Shown: positions 48,446 to 58,457 of the stretch, piece after piece
Layout: each line of letters opens with the position of its first letter
Position numbering within the stretch: the stretch's first letter is position 1
NCBI RefSeq assembly: GCF_024748695.1
Contig: NZ_CP087176.1
Location: 2,163,501-2,227,500, forward strand
Direction: 5' to 3'
DNA from: Pseudomonas sp. B21-040
GTDB taxonomy: Bacteria > Pseudomonadota > Gammaproteobacteria > Pseudomonadales > Pseudomonadaceae
Length of the DNA: 64,000 bases
Notes under the pieces: model-generated
Database searches by the model: none
Told to the model about the DNA's origin: nothing
The model's input: only the letters and a program-made list of their open reading frames with translations
Position numbers and translations under genes: made by a program

Positions 48446-50152
48446 TCATTCTTCCACGCGAACTTCACGGAACATGCCCATTTCCATGTGGTACAGGAGA
48501 TGGCAGTGATAGGCCCAGCGACCAAGCGCATCGGCGGTCACCCGGTAGCTGCGCCTGGAACCCGGTGGCATGTCGATCGTGTGTTTGCGCACCATGAACT
48601 GGCCGTTCTCGTCTTCCAGATCACTCCACATGCCGTGCAGGTGGATGGGGTGGGTCATCATCGTGTCGTTGACCAGCACTACCCGAACCCGCTCGCCGTA
48701 CTTGAGGCGCAGCGGTTCGGCATCGGAAAATTTCACGCCGTTGAACGACCAGGCGAACTTCTCCATGTGGCCGGTGAGGTGCAGCTCAAGGGTGCGACCG
48801 GGCTCGCGGCCATCCGGGTCTTCGAAAGTGCTGCGCAGGTCGGAATAGGTGAGGACTCGTCGCCCGTTGTTGCGCAGGCCCAATCCCGGGTCGTCGAGTT
48901 TTGGCGACGTGGTCATGGCTTGCATGTCCACCAGCGGGTTGTCTTTTTCCGTGTCTGGATGAGATTGCATGCCCGGCATCGCCATGCTGCTGTGATCCAT
49001 GCCCGCCATATCCCCCATGCTGCCGTGGTCCATCCCGCCCATGCCCATGTCATCCATGGTCACCAGCGGGCGAGGGTCCAGCGCAGGGATTGGTGCGGAT
49101 AACCCGGCCTTCGCGGTCAGCGTGCCGCGCGCATAACCGCTGCGATCCATTGACTGGGCGAAGAGGGTGTAGGCCTCTTGTGTCGGCTCGATGATCACAT
49201 CGAACGTCTCCGCCACCGCGATACGAAACTCGTCGACGCTCACCGGTTTGACGTGCAATCCATCTGCTGCCACCACGGTCATTTTCAGGCCGGGAATGCG
49301 CACGTCGAAGTAGGTCATGGCGGAACCGTTGATGAAGCGCAGGCGCAGCTTTTCACCAGGCCGGAACACACCGGTCCAGTTCATGTCCGGCGCCTGGCCG
49401 TTCATCAAATAGGTATAAGTGGCGCCGCTGACGTCGGCCAGGTCGGTGGGGTTCATCTTCATCTCGGCCCACATCTTTCGATCCGCGACCGTTGCGCCCC
49501 AACCTTTCTCGCCGACGTCGTGGATGAAATCCCCCACGGTGGGTTTGTTGTAGTTGTAGTAGTCGGACTGTTTTTTCAGCTTCTTCATCAGACCGGCCGC
49601 GTCTTCGTCGGTCCAGTCGGTCAGCATCACCACGTAATCGCGGTCGTACTGGAAGGGTTCCGGCTCTTTGGCGTCGATCACCAACGGGCCGTAGACGCCG
49701 GACTGTTCCTGAAGGCCAGAATGGCTGTGGTACCAGTAAGTACCGTTTTGCCGAACCTTGAATTGGTAGACGTACATTCCGCCGGGTTCGATGCCGTGGA
49801 AGCTCAACCCCGGCACGCCGTCCATGTTGGCCGGCAGCAAAATGCCGTGCCAGTGAATGGAGGTGTCGTCCTTGAGTGCGTTGCGCACCCGCAAGGTGAC
49901 GGTGTCGCCTTCACGCCAGCGCAGCAACGGGCCGGGAATGCCGCCGTTGATGGTCATGGCGGTGCGCGGGTTGCCGGTGATGTTGACTGGAGTTTCGCCG
50001 ATCAACAGGTCGAAATCGGTACCCGCCAGGACCTGAGTTTCGCCGGGGCTGGTGACCGCCCAGACAGGCGTGTGCCATAAACCGAGGCCGCCGAGCAACC
50101 CGCCGGCGGCCAGTCCCTTCACGAAGGTGCGTCTTGAAGTAGTGGAATGCAT
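48446..50152 (-). CDS. copA: Multicopper oxidase CopA
   Basis: A 568-residue periplasmic multicopper oxidase with a Tat signal ([16 protein letters not shown]). Copper ligands: HWHGILL and WYHSHSG in domain 1, [11 protein letters not shown] and [12 protein letters not shown] in domain 3. A Met-rich segment near 375-400 ([20 protein letters not shown]) binds Cu(I). It oxidises Cu(I) and sequesters copper in the periplasm. First gene of copABCD, with a candidate CopR box 77 bases upstream; copRS themselves are not next to it. Confidence 0.96.
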   Translation of the reverse strand: MHSTTSRRTFVKGLAAGGLLGGLGLWHTPVWAVTSPGETQVLAGTDFDLLIGETPVNITGNPRTAMTINGGIPGPLLRWREGDTVTLRVRNALKDDTSIHWHGILLPANMDGVPGLSFHGIEPGGMYVYQFKVRQNGTYWYHSHSGLQEQSGVYGPLVIDAKEPEPFQYDRDYVVMLTDWTDEDAAGLMKKLKKQSDYYNYNKPTVGDFIHDVGEKGWGATVADRKMWAEMKMNPTDLADVSGATYTYLMNGQAPDMNWTGVFRPGEKLRLRFINGSAMTYFDVRIPGLKMTVVAADGLHVKPVSVDEFRIAVAETFDVIIEPTQEAYTLFAQSMDRSGYARGTLTAKAGLSAPIPALDPRPLVTMDDMGMGGMDHGSMGDMAGMDHSSMAMPGMQSHPDTEKDNPLVDMQAMTTSPKLDDPGLGLRNNGRRVLTYSDLRSTFEDPDGREPGRTLELHLTGHMEKFAWSFNGVKFSDAEPLRLKYGERVRVVLVNDTMMTHPIHLHGMWSDLEDENGQFMVRKHTIDMPPGSRRSYRVTADALGRWAYHCHLLYHMEMGMFREVRVEE

Positions 50153-50460
50153 GCCGTTGTTCCCGGTCCGTCAACGTGTAGTTGACGCCGAGACTAACGA
50201 GCGCAGCCTTTCAGAAAACTGAGGCGGGGATTACAGATTTGACAGGTTCGCGGGATATTGCTGGCGATGCCTATCGATTATCGAGTGGGGCAATGAGGCG
50301 TATGCCCGTGGTTCTGGAGTCAAGTCTCACGACTGCTGAGCGTTTTTGAGATGAACCACGCATCTCCCCCACCGGCTTTAAGTGACACGGAGTAGTTCAC
50401 GGCGTTCTAGGGCGATACATCATGATGTCAGCTCACTCCGGTCGAGGTGATGCATAGGTG
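50153..50460. other. copA upstream region and downstream of the AT-rich pair
   Basis: About 310 bases. The part next to copA holds the candidate CopR box; the rest has no supported gene. TGATGT-type T/A-rich sequence before 50461 shows no convincing terminator for the lipoprotein locus, which is transcribed toward copA. Confidence 0.4.
50229..50245 (-). promoter_or_regulatory. Candidate CopR (cop) box
   Basis: The minus strand reads CTGTCA-AATCT-GTAATC, one base from the CTGACA-N5-GTAAT motif reported for Pseudomonas CopR. It is 77 bases upstream of copA, suitable for activating the operon under copper stress. Confidence 0.6.
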
Positions 50461-50868
50461 TTAATTCGACATCTGCGCGATCAATTCATTTGCCGCTATC
50501 ACGGCGACGCTCAACTGGCCTGTAGACATTGCTAGATAAAATGCTCCGCCTAAAGCGATAGCTTTACTCGCGATAGTAATGGCGTCTTTAATGTCTTCTA
50601 TGGTCTGGGCGGCTTTTTTCATGCCTTTGGTGCATTTTTGTAGAGTTTCTATATCTTCGTGTGTAGCGCTCAACGCTAATAACGCGGATTGGGCGTTCAG
50701 GTCGCTGGAGAGGTTAAATAAAGTCCACTGTTTGTCCTCCAGATCTTTACGCTCATCGTCGGACAGAGTCTTCCAGTGGTCAAATCTGTAGTTTCCCAAG
50801 CCCGTAGATAAATCATGATATGCCCGGCTCAAAGCGAGAATATTTTCTGAAGATATAGTAATGCTCAT
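50461..50868 (-). CDS. Hypothetical helical protein with C-terminal hydrophobic segment
   Basis: A 135-residue AT-rich gene. Predicted helices (SSENILALSRAYHDLSTGLG, ERKDLEDKQWTLFNLSSDLN) end in a hydrophobic stretch (AIALGGAFYLAMSTGQLSVA). It lies 11 bases downstream of the interrupted lipoprotein gene, so the two were probably one operon. No family recognised; an anti-toxin, immunity or stress-related role cannot be separated. Confidence 0.58.
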   Translation of the reverse strand: MSITISSENILALSRAYHDLSTGLGNYRFDHWKTLSDDERKDLEDKQWTLFNLSSDLNAQSALLALSATHEDIETLQKCTKGMKKAAQTIEDIKDAITIASKAIALGGAFYLAMSTGQLSVAVIAANELIAQMSN

Positions 50869-50879
50869 TGTGAAGACCT

Positions 50880-51708
50880 CTATTTTTCAGTATAGGCTGC
50901 CTTAACCTGGTTAATGGCTGGTTTGACATCGCTAATAAAGGATCTGACCGATGCATAAACCTCATCGCCGGTAATATGTTCTGCATCTTTTTTTAATTTT
51001 GCATGTGTTGAGCCGATTTTTCTGATGCTGTCTGCCAAAGCAGTGGCGGCAGATTGTTTTTTCTCCAGATTCTCTCTCTCCTGCCATTTGCTTGTCGCAA
51101 AGGCGTCCCACGCTAAGGGGTGAGCATCACGCTCAACTATTTCTACTTTACGATAGCTGTCACTCCAAGCATCAATTTCTAGAGAAATTGCAAAGGAGTA
51201 ATTTTGCTCAATGACTGATGCCAATGTGTCGGAAACCGAAACTACTGCATCGTTACTTTCTGATATGTATTTTACAATTTGCTTCTGTCGATAGGCGTTA
51301 GTCGTCGCTGATGCAATTTTTGCTGAAAGAGTTTTGATTGCGTCAACTTTTTCCGGAGAGGCGCCCTTGATTTTTTTTTAGTTCGGATGCGACTTCGTTA
51401 AGATTGTCGTCATAGCTAACGAGCTCGTCAGAGGCAAGAGCGCCGAGCGAGTCGCTATAAGCGGCCAGTACTTCTGCGATCTCGGAAATCGCATTTGAAG
51501 TGGCTCTTTCGCTTTGGCAATTGCTGGCATGGCTATAGGGTTTGTAATTGTTGGTCCTCATGCAGGAATCAAAGTAGTCTTGTGCAATTGGCCTGGTGCT
51601 TTCTACAGTTAATTTTGAATAGGAGGCGTAGTTTTTGACCGAGTCCAATGATACGCAGCCAGAAGTTAGCGATATGAGGGCAGGTAGTATTAACAAGCCT
51701 GTTTTCAT
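50880..51708 (-). pseudogene. Lipoprotein gene broken or rephased at an A9 tract
   Basis: The N-terminal frame (51343-51708) encodes a lipoprotein signal (MKTGLLILPALISLTSGC) and a helical domain, and stops soon after the A9 tract (51371-51379 on the plus strand as T9). The next frame continues with IKGASPEKVDAIKTLSAKIA and runs openly to 50880 (ending VKAAYTEK). With eight A residues the two join as ELKK-IKGAS into a protein of about 275 residues rich in coiled coil. Both halves keep normal coding composition, so the break is either recent, a sequencing error, or a slippage switch. Function unknown. Confidence 0.65.
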
Positions 51709-52001
51709 AAGCGTACCTCCAAGTTGTATGCGCGCATAACAGCCCGTGACTTTAGGTTAAGTAAAGACCGGGTTGTTGACTGTGATCACCTTCTGTGACT
51801 TCTGTTCGTGATGGAAGCGTAGAACAAAAACGGCTTAAATGTGCTATCCGTCCTCATACGCTAGTACCGTTCGGTGTTTTCTTCCACGGAGTAGCCACAA
51901 ATGTTTGTTTCTGCGTGAAGCACAGAATTAATTCTTGTGGGACCGATATCACTTTGTGTGATATCGGGGGGAGGGCGGTGATGAAAGGCTGCCCTTTGTT
52001 G
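51709..52001. other. Intergenic region with a perfect hairpin
   Basis: CCGATATCAC (51943-51952) and GTGATATCGG (51958-51967) form a perfect 10-bp stem, a probable terminator-like end for the leftward transpeptidase gene. The rest carries the promoter of the lipoprotein locus; no gene supported. Confidence 0.5.
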
Positions 52002-52703
52002 TCAGCCTTTATTTGGCTTGAATGCCGAAGCAACCGTGCCGCTACCGCAATTGATATAAGAAGACGACTTCAACCAGCGCTGATCCGGATAGTAGGAGAA
52101 CAACAGTTGCCCATCCTTCATCGAATCAATCAGCCGATGCGCAATCGCCGGCCGAACGGCCGGGCAACCGAGGCTTCTGCCAATCCGGCCATTCACACGG
52201 GCCAGCATCGGGCTGACATAGGGGGCGCCATGAATCACGATCGCCCGGTCGTACGCGTTGTCGTTGAAACCCGGCTCCAGGCCTTCCATGCGCAGCGAGT
52301 AGCCATTTTGGCCGACATAACTTGACTGTGTACGGTACAAGCCGAGACTGGTGGCGAAGCTTTCGTTTTGATTGGAGAAGTTAACGGCCATGTTCTCGCC
52401 GCTGTTTCGACCGTGTGCTACCAGTTCATGGAACAGCAGTTTGCGTTTTTTCAGGTCAAAGACCCACAAACGTTGTTCAGTCGAAGGCAAGGAATAGTCG
52501 ATAATGGCGAGCCTTTGGACGGGGGCTCTGCCTTGAGCGATGCTGCATTTTGAAGCGCGGACGGCCAGGTCAATGACCTTGGCGTCGGCGCTCGGCGCTG
52601 CTTTGACGAGGGCGGCGGCAAGCGAATCGGCGTAGGCTGACGGTACGGACATTGCAGTCAGTAACAGGGCCGCGAATGGAAGGCCAAAACGTAGTAGCGC
52701 CAT
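52002..52703 (-). CDS. Murein L,D-transpeptidase catalytic-domain protein
   Basis: A 233-residue exported protein (signal near FAALLLTAMSVPSAYA). The catalytic region reads AIVIHGAPYVSP and GRIGRSLGCPAVRPAIAHRL, with the His and the active Cys of the YkuD-like (murein L,D-transpeptidase) family. It would make or trim 3-3 cross-links or attach proteins to peptidoglycan. Divergent from a second L,D-transpeptidase 80 bases away. Confidence 0.88.
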   Translation of the reverse strand: MALLRFGLPFAALLLTAMSVPSAYADSLAAALVKAAPSADAKVIDLAVRASKCSIAQGRAPVQRLAIIDYSLPSTEQRLWVFDLKKRKLLFHELVAHGRNSGENMAVNFSNQNESFATSLGLYRTQSSYVGQNGYSLRMEGLEPGFNDNAYDRAIVIHGAPYVSPMLARVNGRIGRSLGCPAVRPAIAHRLIDSMKDGQLLFSYYPDQRWLKSSSYINCGSGTVASAFKPNKG

Positions 52704-52784
52704 ATAGATGTCTCATCATGTTAAGTTCGAGTCTAGCAGTGCATGGGAAGCTAGCGATTGAATGCGGGAGATTAAGGATTATCT

Positions 52785-54533
52785 ATGGTGCAATTAACAA
52801 GGTTATTCGTCATAAGCCGCATACTTTTTATGGGCTTTCTGATAAGTGGTGCAGCGATTGCTGAAACTTCGCCGATTGAGTCGGCAATTGCGCCGAGCAC
52901 CGTTATGGACGCCGCAGCGGACGACATCGTCGCTCAAACGATTCAGGCCTCGCTCGCCCCTCTGAAAACCGCCTTCCCGCCCTTGCTCACCTCAAAGCGC
53001 CATCGGCGGGTGGATGTCAGTCGTCTGGTGATGGATTTTTACACCCATCGCGCCTATCGCGCGGCGTGGACGAATGACAGCGATGTCGCGCAGTTGATCA
53101 AAAGCCTGAACGACACGCAGGCCGACGGCTTGAACCCGGCGGATTTCCATATCGATGAAATTGTCCGTACGCAGCCCTCAGTACAAACCTTGACGGTCAC
53201 ACCTGAGCAGCGGGCAGCGTTTGATATCGCCACCACCCACACCTTTATTGCTGCGCTGCTGCAATTGCGGCGCGGCAAAGTCGATCCGTCGCGGCTCGAT
53301 AATCACTGGAATTTTGACGGCAATGGCGTCGATCCCCGTGAGGACGTCAATGCCTTCTTCATCGCACTCGACCATCACGACGTGGCGAGCGCTTTTGCCC
53401 AGGCGCCGCCGCAAGCAGCGGTCTACGTTGGTTTGCGCCAGGCGCTTGCGCAATTGCGCGGGATTCGGGACCGGGGCGGCTGGCCGAAAGTAGCTGTAGA
53501 CCATTCGCTCAAACCCGGCATGGACGAACCTGCTGTCGCCCAACTGCGCGCGAGAATGGTCGCGGCAGGCTTTCTCGATCCGCGATTGATCCGCGGCACG
53601 AAGTACGACGGCGCCGTCACCGCAGCGGTGAAGAAGTATCAGACCGAGCAATACCTGGGTGCAGATGGCGTGGCGGGGGCGACGACGCTGGCGGCGCTGA
53701 ATGTGCCCGTTGATGCGCGCATCGACCAGGTGCGGGTGAACCTGGAACGGGCGCGCTGGCTGCTTTATAAACTTCAGGGCACGTTCGTTATTGTCGATAT
53801 CGCCGGCTACAAGGTGGCGATGTACCGCGATGGCAAGCCGATCTGGCGTTCCCGGGTACAGGTCGGTAAAGCGGCGCGCAATACACCGATTTTCCAGGCG
53901 CAGATCACCTACATCACGTTTAACCCGACCTGGACCGTGCCGCCTACGATCCTCAAGGAAGACGTGCTGCCAAAAATTCAGGCCAATCCCGGTTACCTGG
54001 CCGCCAACCGGATGCGAGTACTGGATCGCGAGGGCAATGTGCTCGACCCGTCTTCCGTCGACTGGAGCAACGCACGCGGGCTCACCCTGCGTCAGGACTC
54101 CGGGCCCGACAGCTCGTTGGGGCAGGTGGTAATCCGCTTCCCCAACGACTATGCGATTTACCTGCACGACACACCGCATCGCGAACTGTTTGCCAAAACG
54201 GTCCGGGCAACCAGTTCGGGCTGCATCCGCGTAGAGAACCCGCTGCAATTGGTGGAGCTGTTGTTCAACGATCCGGTTAAATGGAACAGCGCCGGCATTC
54301 AAAAACAACTGGCCAATGGCAAGACCGAGAACGTCATGCTTCCTGTGAAAGTGCCGGTGTTGTTGGCGTACTGGACGGTGGATCTGGAGAGTGACGGGCG
54401 GGTGGCGTTCAAGCCGGATGTGTATGGCTACGATGCGCCGGTGTTGCAGGCGCTGAACCGGCCTTCGCCAGTACCGGCGCTGGATTTGCGCGCGGCGACG
54501 GGGTCTGTGGTGGCGGTGAGGCCGGATCTGTAA
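52785..54533 (+). CDS. L,D-transpeptidase of the YcbB/LdtD type
   Basis: A 582-residue periplasmic enzyme: N-terminal signal (LFVISRILFMGFLISGAAIA), scaffold domain (LVMDFYTHRAYRAAWTNDSD), peptidoglycan-binding motif (LGADGVAGATTLAALNVPVD) and YkuD domain with FPNDYAIYLHDTPHRELF and RATSSGCIRVENPLQLVEL carrying the active Cys. Forms 3-3 peptidoglycan cross-links. A 10-bp hairpin follows. Confidence 0.93.
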   Translation: MVQLTRLFVISRILFMGFLISGAAIAETSPIESAIAPSTVMDAAADDIVAQTIQASLAPLKTAFPPLLTSKRHRRVDVSRLVMDFYTHRAYRAAWTNDSDVAQLIKSLNDTQADGLNPADFHIDEIVRTQPSVQTLTVTPEQRAAFDIATTHTFIAALLQLRRGKVDPSRLDNHWNFDGNGVDPREDVNAFFIALDHHDVASAFAQAPPQAAVYVGLRQALAQLRGIRDRGGWPKVAVDHSLKPGMDEPAVAQLRARMVAAGFLDPRLIRGTKYDGAVTAAVKKYQTEQYLGADGVAGATTLAALNVPVDARIDQVRVNLERARWLLYKLQGTFVIVDIAGYKVAMYRDGKPIWRSRVQVGKAARNTPIFQAQITYITFNPTWTVPPTILKEDVLPKIQANPGYLAANRMRVLDREGNVLDPSSVDWSNARGLTLRQDSGPDSSLGQVVIRFPNDYAIYLHDTPHRELFAKTVRATSSGCIRVENPLQLVELLFNDPVKWNSAGIQKQLANGKTENVMLPVKVPVLLAYWTVDLESDGRVAFKPDVYGYDAPVLQALNRPSPVPALDLRAATGSVVAVRPDL

Positions 54534-54540
54534 CCGCAAA

Positions 54541-54568
54541 GGGCAGGCTCAATGAACCGAGCCTGCCC
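54541..54568. terminator. Hairpin between convergent genes
   Basis: GGGCAGGCTC and GAGCCTGCCC pair perfectly around 8 bases between convergent genes. No T run follows, so it may be a bidirectional but imperfect terminator. Confidence 0.6.
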
Positions 54569-54586
54569 GCTATAAATCCCTCGGGT

Positions 54587-55054
54587 TCAGAGCTCCAGCC
54601 CTTCCTGCACCACCGAGAGCAAGGTGTGCTCTGTCAGCGCTACCGCATCCTCCTGTTGACCGGATTGCTCAATCGTTTGCAGCCACCAATGCGTCTCGCC
54701 GTGCTCATCCACAGTGCGCAATAGTGCGAGCTCCTTGCCTTTGGAATGGATCTCTACCCGACCCGCGCCATCCGCGGTGAATCGTGCGACCGGGTCGAAA
54801 GTCAGCGAGTAGCGGTTGCCCTCGATCACCAGTTGGTCGATGGAATAGTCGAACGTTTCCCCAGTCGGATCGCTCTCGAATATGTGAACAGGATTGCGCC
54901 GCAAAACCAGGCCAACCTCCGTCAGCGGCAGCAGCCAATGCTCGATCTGGCGATACAGGTCGTAAACCTGGCCCGGCCAACTATCGATGATCTGATCTGC
55001 GTTGGTAGACCCTGTGTGTTTCAACTTCGCGGCGAGTTCGTCTGCCTTACTCAT
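54587..55054 (-). CDS. Hypothetical cytoplasmic protein
   Basis: A 155-residue acidic protein (MSKADELAAKLKHTGSTNAD at the start, then WPGQVYDLYRQIEHWLLPL and YSIDQLVIEGNRYSLTFDPV). ATG 55054 has AGGGA 7 bases upstream; the longer open frame lacks this. No signal peptide. Family not recognised by name; similar proteins are common in pseudomonads without known role. Confidence 0.72.
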   Translation of the reverse strand: MSKADELAAKLKHTGSTNADQIIDSWPGQVYDLYRQIEHWLLPLTEVGLVLRRNPVHIFESDPTGETFDYSIDQLVIEGNRYSLTFDPVARFTADGAGRVEIHSKGKELALLRTVDEHGETHWWLQTIEQSGQQEDAVALTEHTLLSVVQEGLEL

Positions 55055-55267
55055 TTCGATTCCCTGTCGTGATGTAAGAGTAATCGTAGCTCCTACAACG
55101 TCATCCAGGTCTTGCCTTGGGTCATACCCGCGATACAAGCGTGACAATTCGTTTCCTGGTGAGCGCTCCGGTTTGCGCGACTGCCGACGCTCCACAGGAC
55201 AATTGTTCCTCACTAAGGCGTAGACTAAGCTCACAAAAAATAAGGGTTTTTGGGTCTTCGCCCGCGC

Positions 55268-56860
55268 ATGCCCTTACAGGACGAGTTTTTGCCTATCCCC
55301 ATTCACGACCCGCATCACGCCCCCGGTGGCACGTTGAAACGGTTACCGCTGCTTAAAGCCGCGGTGCTGTTTATCGCGGCAGTGTGCCTGTGTCTTTGTG
55401 GTTTGCTGTACCTGCAACTACAGCAGTCGCAGCGCCACGACCTGGAAGTGGCGCAAGTGGCGTCGTCGAACCTGACCCGAGCCATGGCGCAGCAAGCTGA
55501 AGACACCTTCATGAAGGCCGATCTGGTGCTGACCAGTCTGGTGGACTGGATTCAGGTTGACGGCTATGGCCCTGCGCAACACTCGCGCTTGCAGAAAACC
55601 TTTGCCCGCAGGGTGCTGGCGCTGGACCAGTTGCACGGGATTTTCCTGTTCGACAAGCAGGGGCAGTGGGTGGTGACTTCGTTCGAGGACCTGCCTCGGG
55701 GCGCTGGAGTGGCCGATCGGGACTACTTCAAGTTTCACCAGCAGAATGTGTCCTCGGTTGCGCACATCGGGCCGGCCATCCGCAGTCGGGAGAATGGCGA
55801 GTGGATCCTTCCGGTTTCCAGGCGCATCAATGACAAAAACGGCAACTTCCAAGGGGTATTGCTGGCCGGGATCAAGATGGCGTACTTCGATCAGTTCTTC
55901 AAAAGCTTCAGCCTCGATGACCAGGGGTCGATGTTTTTGGCGCTGACCGATGGAACGCTGCTGGCGCGACGGCCGTTTGTGGAGTCGCAGATCAATACGT
56001 CATTGGCCCAGGGGGACATTTTCCGGAACCTGCTGCCCAACGCGCCCGCCGGCAACGCGATGATCAGTTCGATGGTGGATGGCATCGTTCGATTGCATGG
56101 TTATCGTCAGCTGGAGGGTTATCCACTGGTGGTTTCTGCGGCTTCTTCGCGGGACTCGGTTTTGCAGGGCTGGTACGACACGGCGTTTCAATCCAGCGTC
56201 ATCGTGGCGTTGGTGATCCTTGGGGTGGGGCTGTTTGGCTGGGTGTTCATCCATCAAGTGCGCGATAGCGAGCGGATCGAGGCCGATTTGCGCAAAGCGC
56301 AAGAAGCCCTGGAGCTGATCGCCACCCATGACAGCCTGACCGGGCTGGCCAATCGTCGATTGTTCGAGCGAGCGCTGGACATCGAGTTCGCGCGCGGTGC
56401 CAGGCAGTTGAGTTCATTGAGCCTGGTCATGCTCGACATCGATTTCTTCAAACGTTACAACGACGCTTACGGCCATGTCGCCGGCGATCATTGCCTGGCC
56501 GAAGTGGCGCGAGCGCTGAAGAGTTGCTGTCATCGCAAAGCTGATCTGGCGGTGCGCTATGGCGGTGAAGAGTTCGCGGTGTTGTTACCCAATACCGATA
56601 TCCACGGCGCGCTCGCGATTGCCGAACAAATCCGCCGCAGCGTCATGGACAAGAACATCACTCACAGCGGCTCACCCACCGGCTATGTGACGGTCAGTCT
56701 TGGCTGTTACGCGTTCATACCGTCAGGGCGCGACAGCATCGAAGTGTTCATCGAGCGTGCCGATGCAGCGCTGTATCAAGCCAAGCATTCGGGGCGCAAT
56801 CGTTCTGCGGTGTTGTCCATGGAAGGGGGCGTGGAGGCGCTGATGCGCTCGGATCGTTGA
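55268..56860 (+). CDS. Membrane diguanylate cyclase with periplasmic dCache sensor
   Basis: A 530-residue protein: transmembrane helix near residues 25-48 (AAVLFIAAVCLCLCGLLYLQ), a periplasmic dCache-like domain (DLPRGAGVADRDYFKFHQQN, ILPVSRRINDKNGNFQGVLL), second helix (SSVIVALVILGVGLFGWVFI) and a GGDEF domain with HDSLTGLANRRLFERALDIE and RYGGEEFAVLLPNTD. An RxxD inhibitory site (RKAD) lies five residues before GGEEF. It should make cyclic di-GMP in response to an extracytoplasmic ligand. ATG 55268 is chosen over an upstream TTG. Confidence 0.93.
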   Translation: MPLQDEFLPIPIHDPHHAPGGTLKRLPLLKAAVLFIAAVCLCLCGLLYLQLQQSQRHDLEVAQVASSNLTRAMAQQAEDTFMKADLVLTSLVDWIQVDGYGPAQHSRLQKTFARRVLALDQLHGIFLFDKQGQWVVTSFEDLPRGAGVADRDYFKFHQQNVSSVAHIGPAIRSRENGEWILPVSRRINDKNGNFQGVLLAGIKMAYFDQFFKSFSLDDQGSMFLALTDGTLLARRPFVESQINTSLAQGDIFRNLLPNAPAGNAMISSMVDGIVRLHGYRQLEGYPLVVSAASSRDSVLQGWYDTAFQSSVIVALVILGVGLFGWVFIHQVRDSERIEADLRKAQEALELIATHDSLTGLANRRLFERALDIEFARGARQLSSLSLVMLDIDFFKRYNDAYGHVAGDHCLAEVARALKSCCHRKADLAVRYGGEEFAVLLPNTDIHGALAIAEQIRRSVMDKNITHSGSPTGYVTVSLGCYAFIPSGRDSIEVFIERADAALYQAKHSGRNRSAVLSMEGGVEALMRSDR

Positions 56861-57001
56861 GCCGTTCAGTGCTGTTGTTTGAGCCTTGCAACACCCGACA
56901 ACCGGTCGTCCGCCTGTCAGTTCTTCCTGAATCGATCGTCTAGAGTTCCGTTAGCCCTGCCGAACCCGGCAGCGTTCCCCATAGCACGGACGATCGCCTA
57001 G

Positions 57002-58408
57002 ATGTTGATTACTCAAGCATTGACAGCCGTTGCTCTAACCCTTGCGGCCGCCGCCGTTTTTCCACTGGCCAGCCAGGCTCAAACCAAAGTCACCCCTGAA
57101 GAAGCACATGCCATCGGCGTTGAGGCCTACCTGTATTTTTATCCGCTATTGACCATGGACATCACCCGCAAGCAGTTCACCAATATCGAACCCGGCAAGG
57201 AGTTTGGTAAAGGCCCGATGAACATGTTTGTGAGTGTGCCGCAGTATCCTCCCGCAAGTTTCAAAGGGGTGGTGCGGGCGAACTTCGATACGTTGTATTC
57301 CATCGCCTGGCTCGATTTGACCAAGGAGCCGCTGGTGATTTCCGCGCCGGACACCGCGGGGCGTTTTTATCTGTTGCCGATGCTCGACATGTGGAGCGAC
57401 GTCTTCGCTTCGCCCGGCTGGCGCACTACCGGCACACAGGCCAGTCAGTTTCTGGTGACACCACCGGGCTGGACGGGAACGGTACCTGCCGGATTGAGTC
57501 ATTTGCCAGCGCCGACGCCTTTCGTCTGGATCATCGGCCGGACCAAGACCGACGGGGAAGCCGACTACGCGGCAGTGCACAGTATTCAGGCGGGCTATAC
57601 CGTGACGCCGTTGTCGCAGCTGGGTAAAAAAGCTGAACCGGTCACCGTGAAAGTCGACCCGGCGGTGGACATGAAAACGCCGCCGAAGATTCAGGTCGAT
57701 ACGCTGTCGGCGGCAAAATACTTTGCCTACGCCGCCGAATTGCTCAAAGTGCATCCGCCTCACCTCACCGATCAGCCGATCCTGGCGCAGATGCAACGCA
57801 TCGGTATCGAGGTGGGTAAATCGTTCAACATCGAGACACTGGACCCGGCCGTGAAAGCCGCATTGCAGACCGTGCCTGAAGAAGCGCAAACACTGATGAA
57901 GTGGAAGGTTGAAACGCTTGCTCGGGTGGTCAACGGCTGGTCGATGAACACCGACACCATGGGGGTCTACGGCAATTACTACCTTAAACGCGCGATCGTG
58001 GCGCAGGTCGGGTTGGGGGCGAACTTGCCCGAGGATGCGATTTATCCGCTGAACATGGGGGACGACAAGGGCAAGCCGCTCGATGGGGCCAACAAGTACG
58101 TCCTGCATTTTGATAAAGCTGAAGTACCGCCGGTGAACGCTTTCTGGTCGATCACGTTGTACGATCCGGAAGGATTCCAGGTGGGTAATACGCTAAACCG
58201 TTTTGCAGTCAGCAGCTGGATGCCGTTCAAGACTAACGCCGATGGTTCCCTGGACATCTATTTCCAGAACGAAAGCCCCGGCAAAGACCTTGAGGCCAAC
58301 TGGCTTCCCGCCCCCAAAGGCCCGTTTAACCTGACCATGCGCCTGTACGGCCCAAAACCCGAGGCATTGAACGGCAAATGGAACCCGCCAGCCGTCAAAC
58401 GACTGTGA
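57002..58408 (+). CDS. DUF1254/DUF1214 exported protein
   Basis: A 468-residue protein with a Sec signal (ALTAVALTLAAAAVFPLASQ, then AQ). The DUF1254 part follows (EAHAIGVEAYLYFYPLLTMD, NFDTLYSIAWLDLTKEPLVI) and the DUF1214 part ends the protein (PPVNAFWSITLYDPEGFQVG, DIYFQNESPGKDLEANWLPA). Periplasmic location likely; biochemical role unknown for the family. Single gene with terminator downstream. Confidence 0.93.
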   Translation: MLITQALTAVALTLAAAAVFPLASQAQTKVTPEEAHAIGVEAYLYFYPLLTMDITRKQFTNIEPGKEFGKGPMNMFVSVPQYPPASFKGVVRANFDTLYSIAWLDLTKEPLVISAPDTAGRFYLLPMLDMWSDVFASPGWRTTGTQASQFLVTPPGWTGTVPAGLSHLPAPTPFVWIIGRTKTDGEADYAAVHSIQAGYTVTPLSQLGKKAEPVTVKVDPAVDMKTPPKIQVDTLSAAKYFAYAAELLKVHPPHLTDQPILAQMQRIGIEVGKSFNIETLDPAVKAALQTVPEEAQTLMKWKVETLARVVNGWSMNTDTMGVYGNYYLKRAIVAQVGLGANLPEDAIYPLNMGDDKGKPLDGANKYVLHFDKAEVPPVNAFWSITLYDPEGFQVGNTLNRFAVSSWMPFKTNADGSLDIYFQNESPGKDLEANWLPAPKGPFNLTMRLYGPKPEALNGKWNPPAVKRL

Positions 58409-58421
58409 TGGACTTATAGCG

Positions 58422-58457
58422 AAAGCAGACCATGAAGTGCTTCATGGCTTGCTTTTA
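58422..58457. terminator. Bidirectional terminator
   Basis: AAAGCAGACCATGAAG pairs with CTTCATGGCTTGCTTT, ending in T-rich sequence on each strand, between convergent genes. Confidence 0.8.
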
